Shown: positions 1 to 5,903 of the stretch, one piece after another
How positions within the stretch are numbered: position 1 is the stretch's first letter
Layout: the number at the start of each line of letters is the position of its first letter
Assembly (NCBI GenBank): GCA_002762705.1
Contig: PCVE01000069.1
Coordinates: forward strand, 1,308-11,157
Direction of reading: 5' to 3'
DNA: 9,850 bases
Source: Candidatus Woesearchaeota archaeon CG11_big_fil_rev_8_21_14_0_20_43_8
GTDB lineage: Archaea > Nanobdellota > Nanobdellia > Woesearchaeales > CG08-08-20-14
The notes under the pieces: model-generated
Told to the model about the DNA's origin: nothing
The model's database searches: none
What the model saw: only the letters and a program-made list of their open reading frames with translations
Made by a program: the position numbers and the translations under genes

Positions 1-1
1 A

Positions 2-1045
2 GTTATCACCATCATACTGGTCATTCTTCTGCTCATGCCGGCGATAGCTCTAGCAGATGGAGAAGAGAAGATGGATATCTATTTCTTCTATGGTGAAGGC
101 TGTCCGCATTGCGCTGAGGAAGAACCATTTCTTGACAAACTTGAGATAAAATATCCCCAGATTGACATCAATAGATATGAAGTCTGGAATGATAAAGATA
201 ACCTAAGACTCATGCAACAGATGGCATTTGAACATGGTGTAGAAGCAAATGGAGTACCAGTCACTATAGTCGGTGATGACGTTTTTGTGGGTTTTGGAAG
301 CGAAGAGACGACAGGAAAGAAGATAGAAGCAGCGATCAGCAACCTATGCACCTGTGTCAATGAGACTTACCAGAAGTCACTGCTTGAAGAGAGCCAGAAG
401 AAATCTCAGGATACGTACATCAATACATTCAAAGCGAATGAGCCGGATCTAATCGGCAAGATCACTGGATTCAACGCAAACCAATTATTCAAGGTCTCTG
501 ATTCCATATATAAATTCGGGTTGTTTTTGTCACTTGCCCTTCTTGCGATACCCATGCTGGCAATAAAGAAGATAAAAAAGCACCACAACAGAAAGAAGAT
601 CCGCATCATGTTCCTTTGTTTCGCGATCATCACAATAGGGCTCTTTCTTACATTCATCCTCACAAAGAATCATTATGAATTGAAATCACAAGGTGATATA
701 TCCACCGAACTCTGCAAGATCGCTGATGGCAGATTCAACTGCGCTGAAGTCGAAAGCTCAAAATATTCTGAGTTCCTTGATGTCCCGATATCGATCTTCG
801 GCACATGCGGTTATGCATTGATATATCTGATGCTTATCTTTGCCTGGAACAAAGTGACCATAAAAGGATTCTCAAAGTGGATGCATGTCGTGTTTGGCAT
901 ATCATGCTTCAATGTGTTCATCGCGCTCTTGATGGCATATATCTCATCTTTCATAATTGGAGCATACTGTCTATTCTGTGTAGGCACTTATATCTGCAGT
1001 GGCACTGTCTTCTACCTATCCCTGCGATACATCCGGATGAGATGA
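2..1045 (+). CDS. Thioredoxin-VKOR fusion, membrane disulfide-forming protein (5' truncated)
   Basis: The reading frame is open to the left edge. The residues before the Met at base 35 form a hydrophobic stretch ending in Ala-Leu-Ala, so this is a signal peptide whose start codon lies outside the window. Numbering from that Met, a thioredoxin-like domain (about 13-107) carries CPHC at 23-26 and the cis-Pro loop GVPV at 73-76. A Cys pair (105, 107) and a linker follow. Then come about five membrane segments (161-178, 191-210, 253-271, 283-308, 309-330). The last four match a VKOR domain, with loop cysteines 227 and 236 and the active-site CLFC at 312-315. Family knowledge: VKOR oxidises a thioredoxin-like partner and passes electrons to quinone. 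The Trx domain should face outside the cytoplasm. Its order (Trx first) is the reverse of the usual bacterial VKOR-Trx fusion. The family call is firm; substrates are unknown. Confidence 0.88.
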   Translation, partial: VITIILVILLLMPAIALADGEEKMDIYFFYGEGCPHCAEEEPFLDKLEIKYPQIDINRYEVWNDKDNLRLMQQMAFEHGVEANGVPVTIVGDDVFVGFGSEETTGKKIEAAISNLCTCVNETYQKSLLEESQKKSQDTYINTFKANEPDLIGKITGFNANQLFKVSDSIYKFGLFLSLALLAIPMLAIKKIKKHHNRKKIRIMFLCFAIITIGLFLTFILTKNHYELKSQGDISTELCKIADGRFNCAEVESSKYSEFLDVPISIFGTCGYALIYLMLIFAWNKVTIKGFSKWMHVVFGISCFNVFIALLMAYISSFIIGAYCLFCVGTYICSGTVFYLSLRYIRMR

Positions 1046-1060
1046 TGTATATAGGAAAGC

Positions 1061-1069
1061 CTTATAAAC
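1061..1069 (+). promoter_or_regulatory. TATA box for the DUF1566-like gene
   Basis: The sequence CTTATAAAC lies 16 bases after the VKOR stop and about 50 bases before the next ATG. A start of transcription about 25 bases downstream (near 1090) would leave a leader of about 30 bases containing GGAG at 1107-1110, a well-placed Shine-Dalgarno. This suggests that the small gene is transcribed separately from the VKOR gene. The start site is inferred, not seen. Confidence 0.5.
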
Positions 1070-1074
1070 AGATT

Positions 1075-1090
1075 CTTGTCTCCTGACAAG
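1075..1090. promoter_or_regulatory. Perfect inverted repeat between TATA box and start
   Basis: CTTGTC-TCCT-GACAAG is a perfect 6-base inverted repeat with a 4-base spacer. It lies between the TATA box at 1061-1069 and the predicted transcription start. In archaea this is a common place for a repressor site. It could instead be a small hairpin at the end of the VKOR transcript, but no T-run follows it. The function is unproven. Confidence 0.3.
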
Positions 1091-1118
1091 ACTTAAAAAA
1101 GCAAATGGAGACAAGAGA

Positions 1119-1463
1119 ATGAAAATAACAAGAATGCATGATAATAAAACTGAATATGCGATATTGAATGGTATGTTGCCACGATATGTAGTCGAGATGA
1201 CGATGCAGGCGCTAAATGGAATCTACAATGACACCTGGAGGCTACCGAAACGTAGTGAGATAGAACTTCTTTTTGAGCTTGCTCCAGAACTATCAGACAA
1301 AGTGAGACAGGATTTCACAGCAAGCGAGATCTACTGGACAGGTGACGTCGACAGGCATAACAATCCTATTGTCTATGATGCGAGAAAACGTTCCTTCAAA
1401 ATAGAAGAGACTCTGGCATCGACAGTGATGAACAGCGCTGTGCTTGTGAAAGACAGGAATTAA
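1119..1463 (+). CDS. Small standalone DUF1566-like protein
   Basis: This 114-residue soluble protein has no signal peptide or membrane segment. The stretch NGIYNDTWRLPKRSEIELL (33-51), YWTGD at 72-76 and the closing hydrophobic AVLVKD (107-112) resemble the pattern 'GWRLPT-x-EL ... YWSS ... VRxVR' of DUF1566 (C-type-lectin/FGE-like fold). That domain is often a binding module on larger secreted proteins; here it is alone and apparently cytoplasmic. The ATG is supported by GGAG eight bases upstream. The gene has its own TATA box and converges on enolase with a 3-base gap. There are no cysteines and no catalytic residues that I recognise. That it is a gene is fairly sure; the domain call is by eye and moderate; the function is unknown. 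Confidence 0.68.
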   Translation: MKITRMHDNKTEYAILNGMLPRYVVEMTMQALNGIYNDTWRLPKRSEIELLFELAPELSDKVRQDFTASEIYWTGDVDRHNNPIVYDARKRSFKIEETLASTVMNSAVLVKDRN

Positions 1464-1466
1464 ATC

Positions 1467-2711
1467 TTACCATGAGGCAAATTCTGCCTCTTCTTTCATC
1501 TCTGATTCTATCCTGATTAGCCTATTGTACTTGCAGGTCCGCTCACCACGGCATGGAGCACCAGATTTCAGTTGGCCGCATCCAAGAGCCACAGCAAGAT
1601 CGGCGATGAATGTGTCTTCTGTCTCACCACTACGATGGCTTACCATGACTTTCCAGCCATTGTCGATGCTCATACGAGCAGCAGCGATCGCTTCTGTCAA
1701 TGTCCCAATCTGGTTGACTTTCAATAGAAGTGCGTTGCAGTATCTTCCGTCCAAAGCCATCTTTATACGTCCAGGATTCGTGACAAGCAAGTCATCTCCG
1801 ACAATCTGGATGCCGGCTTTCTTTGTCAACTCTTTGAATGGCTCAAAATCATCCTGTTCGAATGGATCTTCAATCGAGACAATAGGATATTTATTGATAA
1901 GACCCATATAATACTCGACCATCTCAACTTTTGAATAATCCTTTGCCATGTGATACTTTTCATCCGTGAAGAATTCTGAAGCAGCTGGATCCATCGCGAT
2001 CATTACCTTACCATGATAACCAGCTGTATCAATGGCTTCATTAAGAAGATCCAAAGCAGCATCTGGTGTGTCGATCGGCGGCGCGAAACCACCTTCATCT
2101 CCGACATTAATCGCAGACTTGCCATACCTTTCAACGATTATGCCTTTCAGGACATGATATGTCTCAGCGATCATGCAAATGCCTTCAGCGAACGATCCGG
2201 CATGCACTGGAGCGATCATGAACTCCTGCATCGCTAGTTTTCCGCCAGCATGCTTTCCGCCGTTTATCACATTGCAGAATGGTACCGGAAGACGCATCTT
2301 ATCAGAACCAGTCAATGTGAACAGATATCTATAGAGCGGCATGTCTTTGACTTTCGATGCGCATCTTGCTACAGCCATGCTGATTCCAAGGATCGCGTTT
2401 GCGCCAAGCTTGCTCTTATTTGGTGTACCATCGATAGCGATAAGCTTGTTGTCCATCCCTGCCTGGTCGGTGACATCCATGCCAATCAATTGCGATTCTA
2501 ACTCTCTTACATTATCGACCGCCTTCCTTACACCTTTGCCACCGAATCTTTTCTCGCCATCACGGAGCTCATGTGCCTCATGCACACCTGTGCTCGCGCC
2601 GCTCGGCACTGCTGCTGTGCCTTTGAATTCTCCTGCGAATATATCGACTTCGATTGTCGGGTTCCCTCGTGAATCTAATATCTCACGCGCCATAACTTTT
2701 GTAATCTGCAT
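1467..2711 (-). CDS. eno: Enolase (phosphopyruvate hydratase)
   Basis: Enolase interconverts 2-phosphoglycerate and phosphoenolpyruvate in cytoplasmic glycolysis/gluconeogenesis. The protein has 414 residues, a normal family length. N-terminal landmarks are DSRGNPT (13-19) and SGAST at 38-42. Catalytic and metal residues can be placed: E163 in QEFM, E206 in GDEGG, metal ligands D241, E281 (SIEDPF) and D306 (GDDL), the catalytic base K331 (LLKVNQIG), the loop SHRSGETED (358-366) and K382. No key residue is missing. The C-terminal signature reads SGAPCRGERTCKYN (383-396), with Cys replacing commoner small residues at two places. The ATG lies 7 bases after the carbamate kinase stop, and GAGGTGA, which includes that stop, is its Shine-Dalgarno. 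The two genes are therefore very likely co-transcribed and translationally coupled. Confidence 0.97.
   Translation of the reverse strand: MQITKVMAREILDSRGNPTIEVDIFAGEFKGTAAVPSGASTGVHEAHELRDGEKRFGGKGVRKAVDNVRELESQLIGMDVTDQAGMDNKLIAIDGTPNKSKLGANAILGISMAVARCASKVKDMPLYRYLFTLTGSDKMRLPVPFCNVINGGKHAGGKLAMQEFMIAPVHAGSFAEGICMIAETYHVLKGIIVERYGKSAINVGDEGGFAPPIDTPDAALDLLNEAIDTAGYHGKVMIAMDPAASEFFTDEKYHMAKDYSKVEMVEYYMGLINKYPIVSIEDPFEQDDFEPFKELTKKAGIQIVGDDLLVTNPGRIKMALDGRYCNALLLKVNQIGTLTEAIAAARMSIDNGWKVMVSHRSGETEDTFIADLAVALGCGQLKSGAPCRGERTCKYNRLIRIESEMKEEAEFASW
1474..1490 (+). terminator. Hairpin at the convergent gene ends, possible terminator
   Basis: GAGGCA-AATTC-TGCCTC forms a perfect 6-base stem with a 5-base loop. 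It lies 10 bases after the stop of the small DUF1566-like gene and inside the last codons of enolase (encoding part of EEAEFAS). On the plus strand it is followed by the T-rich TTCTTTCATCTCT. This could help to end the plus-strand transcript, but archaeal termination depends mostly on T-runs, so the role is tentative. Confidence 0.3.
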
Positions 2712-2718
2712 TTTTTGT

Positions 2719-2725
2719 TCACCTC
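2719..2725 (-). promoter_or_regulatory. Enolase Shine-Dalgarno overlapping carbamate kinase stop
   Basis: Read on the minus strand, GAGGTGA contains the TGA stop of carbamate kinase and sits 7 bases before the enolase ATG. This is a strong ribosome-binding site that fixes the enolase start. It implies that ribosomes ending carbamate kinase can re-initiate on enolase. Confidence 0.75.
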
Positions 2726-3669
2726 ATTTTTATGATACGAGTACCGGACTTCCCATCAAGCGCATCATTGAATCTTTCAATTGAAGTTATTATGGCTTCC
2801 TTGCCGCCGGATTCAACGAACATACATGCTGCCTGCACTTTTGGAGCCATGCTCCCTTTCGGAAAATATTCTTTATCATGAAGTCCCATCATCTCATCGA
2901 CACTCATCTCTCTTATCAGTTCCTGTTTGTCTGTCCCAAAATCCTTGTAGACGCCATCAACTCCTGTGACAATGACCAATGAATCCGCCTTGATCTCTCT
3001 TCCAAGCACATAAGACGCAAGATCTTTGTCGATAACTGCATCAAAGCCTTCATATTTTCCGTTTTCGTCGAGATATACAGGAATGCCGCCGCCGCCAGCA
3101 GCGATCACGACAAAACCATCTTCAAGTATCTTCTTTATGCTACGTTTCTCGATTATGTCGAGTGGGAAAGGTGATGGGACGACACGTCTATGACCTCTGC
3201 CTGCGTCTTCTTTCAACACCCACAAAGGATTCTCATGCCTGATCCTTTCCAGCTCATCATCTTTATAAAATGGGCCGACTGGCTTTGTCGGATCACTGAC
3301 ACATGGATCGTCTTTATCTACAAGGACCTGTGTGATCACTGTCGCAACACATTTTTCTATCTTCTCATCGATAAGCCTGTTCTGAAGACATTGTTGGAGC
3401 ATATAACCGATCCCACCTTGCGAATCTGCGACACAAATCCCAAGCGGCATCCTTGGTATGCCCTTCTTTGATCCCTCTTCGACACGGATGAGAATATTTC
3501 CGACCACTGGACCGTTGCCATGTGTTATGACAAGCCTACAGCCATCACGAAGAAGCTTGACTACACCATCAAGCGAAGCCCTTGTGTTCGCGAATTGCTG
3601 TTTAATATTGCCTTCTTCTCCTTTTTTTAGAATCGCGTTGCCGCCAAGTGCCACAACATATGTCTTCAT
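2719..3669 (-). CDS. arcC: Carbamate kinase
   Basis: Carbamate kinase reversibly transfers phosphate between carbamoyl phosphate and ADP. In the arginine deiminase and related catabolic routes it yields ATP. The protein has 316 residues, the usual length. Motifs in order: ALGGNAI (7-13), THGNGPVVGN (49-58), PLGICVADSQGG (75-86), TKPVGPFY (128-135), GRGHRRVVPSP (157-167), AAGGGGIPV (190-198), AVIDKDLAS (211-219, with the substrate-binding Lys at 215), VTGVDGVY (234-241), PKGSMAPKVQAA (270-281) and the closing GTRI. These separate it from other amino-acid-kinase-fold enzymes. It is the first gene of an operon with enolase. No arginine deiminase or ornithine carbamoyltransferase gene is visible here, so the source of carbamoyl phosphate is unknown. 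A TATA box 28 bases ahead of the ATG implies an almost leaderless mRNA. Confidence 0.96.
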   Translation of the reverse strand: MKTYVVALGGNAILKKGEEGNIKQQFANTRASLDGVVKLLRDGCRLVITHGNGPVVGNILIRVEEGSKKGIPRMPLGICVADSQGGIGYMLQQCLQNRLIDEKIEKCVATVITQVLVDKDDPCVSDPTKPVGPFYKDDELERIRHENPLWVLKEDAGRGHRRVVPSPFPLDIIEKRSIKKILEDGFVVIAAGGGGIPVYLDENGKYEGFDAVIDKDLASYVLGREIKADSLVIVTGVDGVYKDFGTDKQELIREMSVDEMMGLHDKEYFPKGSMAPKVQAACMFVESGGKEAIITSIERFNDALDGKSGTRIIKMR

Positions 3670-3692
3670 GGATTCATTTCCAGCATTATAGA

Positions 3693-3701
3693 TATATAAA
3701 G
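3693..3701 (-). promoter_or_regulatory. TATA box for the arcC-eno operon
   Basis: Read on the minus strand, CTTTATATA is centred about 28 bases before the carbamate kinase ATG. Archaeal transcription starts about 25 bases downstream of the box, so the leader would be only a few bases. This agrees with the lack of a Shine-Dalgarno before that ATG. Confidence 0.6.
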
Positions 3702-3717
3702 TTTTATCTATGGAAAG

Positions 3718-3726
3718 CTTTTAAAG
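3718..3726 (+). promoter_or_regulatory. TATA-like box for aRF1
   Basis: CTTTTAAAG, itself palindromic, is centred about 41 bases before the aRF1 ATG. Transcription would start near 3747, leaving a short leader that contains the Shine-Dalgarno TGAGG (3751-3755). It is only 17 bases from the oppositely directed TATA box of arcC-eno, so the two promoters may interfere with or be sensed together. Confidence 0.45.
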
Positions 3727-3742
3727 TAATAATGATTCCACA

Positions 3743-3755
3743 CCTCATATTGAGG
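3743..3755 (+). promoter_or_regulatory. Small hairpin containing the aRF1 Shine-Dalgarno
   Basis: CCTCA-TAT-TGAGG is a perfect 5-base inverted repeat with a 3-base loop. Its right arm is the Shine-Dalgarno (TGAGG), 7 bases before the aRF1 ATG. Folding would hide the ribosome-binding site. Whether the left arm is transcribed depends on the true start, predicted near 3747, so the regulatory role is uncertain. Confidence 0.35.
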
Positions 3756-3762
3756 ATAAAAA

Positions 3763-4887
3763 ATGGTAAAAGAAGTCCAAAAAGGAGTATCATCCCATCA
3801 AAGGCACACCCTAAAGAAATTTATCAGAGAATTAGAGGGTTACAGGGGAAGACACACTGAACTTGTGACTGTCTATGTCCCAGCGGGCTATGATATGAAT
3901 GCTATAATCAATCATTTGTCACAAGAACAAGGGACAGCAACCAATATCAAATCAAGTTCGACAAGAAAGAATGTTATCGATGCTCTTGAACGGATGATAC
4001 AACATTTAAGGGTTGTCGGCAGAAATCCACCAAACGGGCTTGCTGCATTTTCAGGCAATGTATCTGAAAGAGAAGGACAAAGCGACGTCAAAGTATGGTC
4101 CATGGAACCCCCAGTCCCAGTCAATCTAAGATTATATCGATGCGACAAAGAATTTGTGTTGGATCCGCTCCGTGAGATGTGCGAGACAAGAGAAGTATAT
4201 GGTCTTGTTGTCATGGACAGACGCGAAGCTACAATCGCGATCCTACGTGGAAAAAGCATCCAGTTCCTCGCGAAGATGGGGTCAAGTGTTCCAGGAAAGA
4301 CACGTGCTGGTGGACAGAGCGCGCATCGTTTCGAACAATTAAGAGAAATAGCCGCGCATGATTTCTACAAGAGGATATCAAATGCGATCTATGATGCATT
4401 CTTTGATATCCGCGATGATCTTAAGGGTATATTGCTTGGTGGCCCTGGTCCGACAAAATATACATTTCAGGATGGTGATTATATCAAGACTGATCTGAAA
4501 AATAAGATAATCGCAGTGAAAGACCTAAGTTACACAGATGAATTCGGCTGTCAAGAACTAGTAGATAAATGCCAGGATGTCCTTGCTAATGAAGAGATCG
4601 CCGATGAGAAAAAGACCATGGCTGATTTTTTCAAATTGCTATCGACAAATTCAGGAAAAGTCGCTTATGGGATGGAAGATGTCAAACAGAAACTATTGAT
4701 GGGGGCTGTCGATTTGTTGCTTTTATCAGAATCATTGGATGACAATGTGATCGATTCCTTAGAAGAAGAAGCAGCTAAAGTCAATTCGACTGTGAAACTC
4801 ATCTCTACCGAGACACGGGAAGGAGAACAGCTCCGTGAGATGGGCAAGATCGCGGCAATCTTGAGATACAATGTCGATGGTTATTGA
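3763..4887 (+). CDS. prf1: Peptide chain release factor aRF1, without mini-domain
   Basis: aRF1 reads all three stop codons in the ribosomal A site and triggers release of the peptide. The decoding motifs NIKS (61-64) and YRCDKEF (125-131, YxCxxxF) and the catalytic GGQ (183-185, in KTRAGGQSAHRF) fall at the same residue numbers as in human eRF1. Domain C follows (about 270-374), ending in IAAILRY. The protein has 374 residues, shorter than the roughly 410 usual in archaea. The loss is local: after LLLLSESL (318-325) it runs straight into the next helix and the strand VKLIS. The Cys-containing mini-domain normally inserted there is absent. The start is supported by TGAGG 7 bases upstream. The gene end overlaps the convergent flavoprotein gene by 7 bases. 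The function is firm. Confidence 0.95.
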   Translation: MVKEVQKGVSSHQRHTLKKFIRELEGYRGRHTELVTVYVPAGYDMNAIINHLSQEQGTATNIKSSSTRKNVIDALERMIQHLRVVGRNPPNGLAAFSGNVSEREGQSDVKVWSMEPPVPVNLRLYRCDKEFVLDPLREMCETREVYGLVVMDRREATIAILRGKSIQFLAKMGSSVPGKTRAGGQSAHRFEQLREIAAHDFYKRISNAIYDAFFDIRDDLKGILLGGPGPTKYTFQDGDYIKTDLKNKIIAVKDLSYTDEFGCQELVDKCQDVLANEEIADEKKTMADFFKLLSTNSGKVAYGMEDVKQKLLMGAVDLLLLSESLDDNVIDSLEEEAAKVNSTVKLISTETREGEQLREMGKIAAILRYNVDGY

Positions 4888-5657
4888 TCATCGTCATCTA
4901 TTTTACCGATGAATTCAAGATATCTCATGAACTCTTGGTTATATCTGAAAGTCTTGTGTTTCTCTGCATCACTTGCAGGATAACGAGAATATTCATATTT
5001 CCCCCATTTGATATCAGAATTCTTTATCAGATTGCACATGTTATATACATCAATTATCATCATCGATATATTTTTCAGGACTAGAAAATCTTGTGCAAGC
5101 GCCTCTTTATTGAAAATTGTTGAACGCTGATTCGAACTCTTGTGATATACAATAGACGCGGGTGGGATTATAAAAGAATATTCCATACAATTATTCAGGA
5201 TCGAATTTGCGGTCGCCATAGCGCCATCTTCATGACAGGTCACAATACATGCGCCAACCTTTGCAACTAAAGGATCTTTTGTCCCTTCAAACTCTTCCAT
5301 GCAAAGCATCCTGCTGAAAAGTGCTGAAAGAATAGGGGGCATATTACCATTGAAAGTTGGAGATGCAAAAATGATCCCATCTGCTGATCCGATCTCTGGA
5401 AGGACTATATCATTGATTGGATCATCATAGCAATCACAAGGATAATGACATAGATTCTCTGATGTCGAATAGCATTGACGGCATTGATTTATAGGGTAGT
5501 CCGAGATATCTATTAGCTTTGTCTCTGCTTTTTCTTTTAATAGACCAAGCGCATATTTCAAGAGTGTCCTTGAATTTGATTCTTGCTGCGCATATCCATC
5601 TCCTGCATGACGCATCAAGGAACTGATCCCGATTATTTTTATAAGGCCGGATTCCAT
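4881..5657 (-). CDS. Flavodoxin-fold NAD(P)H-dependent FMN reductase / Fe-S flavoprotein-like
   Basis: The 258-residue protein has the flavodoxin-like pattern of NADPH-dependent FMN reductases. A first strand and phosphate loop (6-30: KIIGISS ... SNSRTLL) are followed by the second strand TKLIDISDY (46-54), then ADGIIFASPTFNGNMPPILSA... starting at 92, with the flavin-contacting SPTFNG loop. Between them lies a Cys cluster: C59, C62, C70, C74, C76, followed by YDD. Iron-sulfur flavoproteins (Isf) and related reductases have cysteines at this place; here the spacing is CX2CX7CX3CXC, so a metal site or redox disulfides are possible but unproven. The C-terminal third (about 175-258) is longer than in minimal family members, and the tail is IDDDDQ. 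The gene is probably leaderless, with TATA at 5683-5691. It is divergent from the surface-protein gene. The electron partner is unknown. Confidence 0.85.
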   Translation of the reverse strand: MESGLIKIIGISSLMRHAGDGYAQQESNSRTLLKYALGLLKEKAETKLIDISDYPINQCRQCYSTSENLCHYPCDCYDDPINDIVLPEIGSADGIIFASPTFNGNMPPILSALFSRMLCMEEFEGTKDPLVAKVGACIVTCHEDGAMATANSILNNCMEYSFIIPPASIVYHKSSNQRSTIFNKEALAQDFLVLKNISMMIIDVYNMCNLIKNSDIKWGKYEYSRYPASDAEKHKTFRYNQEFMRYLEFIGKIDDDDQ

Positions 5658-5682
5658 ATCGCCGCTTGGGATTCCATCTGGA

Positions 5683-5691
5683 TTTATATAC
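5683..5691 (-). promoter_or_regulatory. TATA box for the flavoprotein gene
   Basis: Read on the minus strand, GTATATAAA is centred about 30 bases before the ATG at 5657. A start 25 bases downstream leaves a leader of about 5 bases. No Shine-Dalgarno is present before the ATG, which fits leaderless translation. An out-of-frame ATG at 5677 would lie upstream of the predicted transcription start. Confidence 0.6.
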
Positions 5692-5709
5692 CTATCTGTT
5701 TAGAGATAG
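5692..5709. promoter_or_regulatory. Inverted repeat abutting the flavoprotein TATA box
   Basis: CTATCT-GTTTAG-AGATAG is a perfect 6-base inverted repeat with a 6-base spacer. It touches the upstream side of the flavoprotein TATA box, where the B-recognition element and many archaeal activator or repressor sites lie. The two half-sites are 12 bases apart centre to centre, near one helical turn, which suits a dimeric regulator. No regulator gene is in the window. Confidence 0.35.
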
Positions 5710-5719
5710 TTCTGCTCTG

Positions 5720-5735
5720 TGTCGCAATGGCGACA
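5720..5735. other. Perfect stem-loop in the divergent intergenic region
   Basis: TGTCGC-AATG-GCGACA is a perfect, relatively GC-rich 6-base inverted repeat with a 4-base loop. It is in the middle of the 246-base spacer between the flavoprotein and the surface protein. It could be a second regulator site. The rest of the spacer holds the two promoters and one unassigned TATA-like string (GTATAAAG, 5818-5825), and nothing else that I can name. Confidence 0.25.
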
Positions 5736-5868
5736 GCAATATAATGACAACTGCCCTTTGATTTTCAAATTAAATAAATAGCCAACCATGGACTGTTCCT
5801 ATTTCTCATCCTCGCCCGTATAAAGCGTCTAGAAGCCTAAAATCACATGAAATGACCCATTAGAATTC

Positions 5869-5881
5869 TATATATTTAAAT
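5869..5881 (+). promoter_or_regulatory. TATA box for the large surface protein
   Basis: The A/T-only run TATATATTTAAAT lies about 30 bases before the ATG at 5907. Transcription would begin close to 5901, giving a nearly leaderless mRNA. No Shine-Dalgarno precedes the start. This favours ATG 5907 (or the TTG at 5904 just before it) as the start. Confidence 0.6.
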
Positions 5882-5903
5882 ATGAACAAACCCAATTTAT
5901 ACC

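Noticed and set aside
5649..5677. Nine-base direct repeat of ATGGAATCC on the minus strand, giving a second ATG 20 bases before the flavoprotein start
   Set aside because: The upstream ATG is out of frame and would lie ahead of the predicted transcription start, so it is probably not transcribed.
5818..5825. A second TATA-like string GTATAAAG in the intergenic spacer
   Set aside because: It is about 85 bases ahead of the surface-protein start, and the A/T-rich box at 5869-5881 fits the start much better. No small RNA or reading frame is apparent downstream of it.
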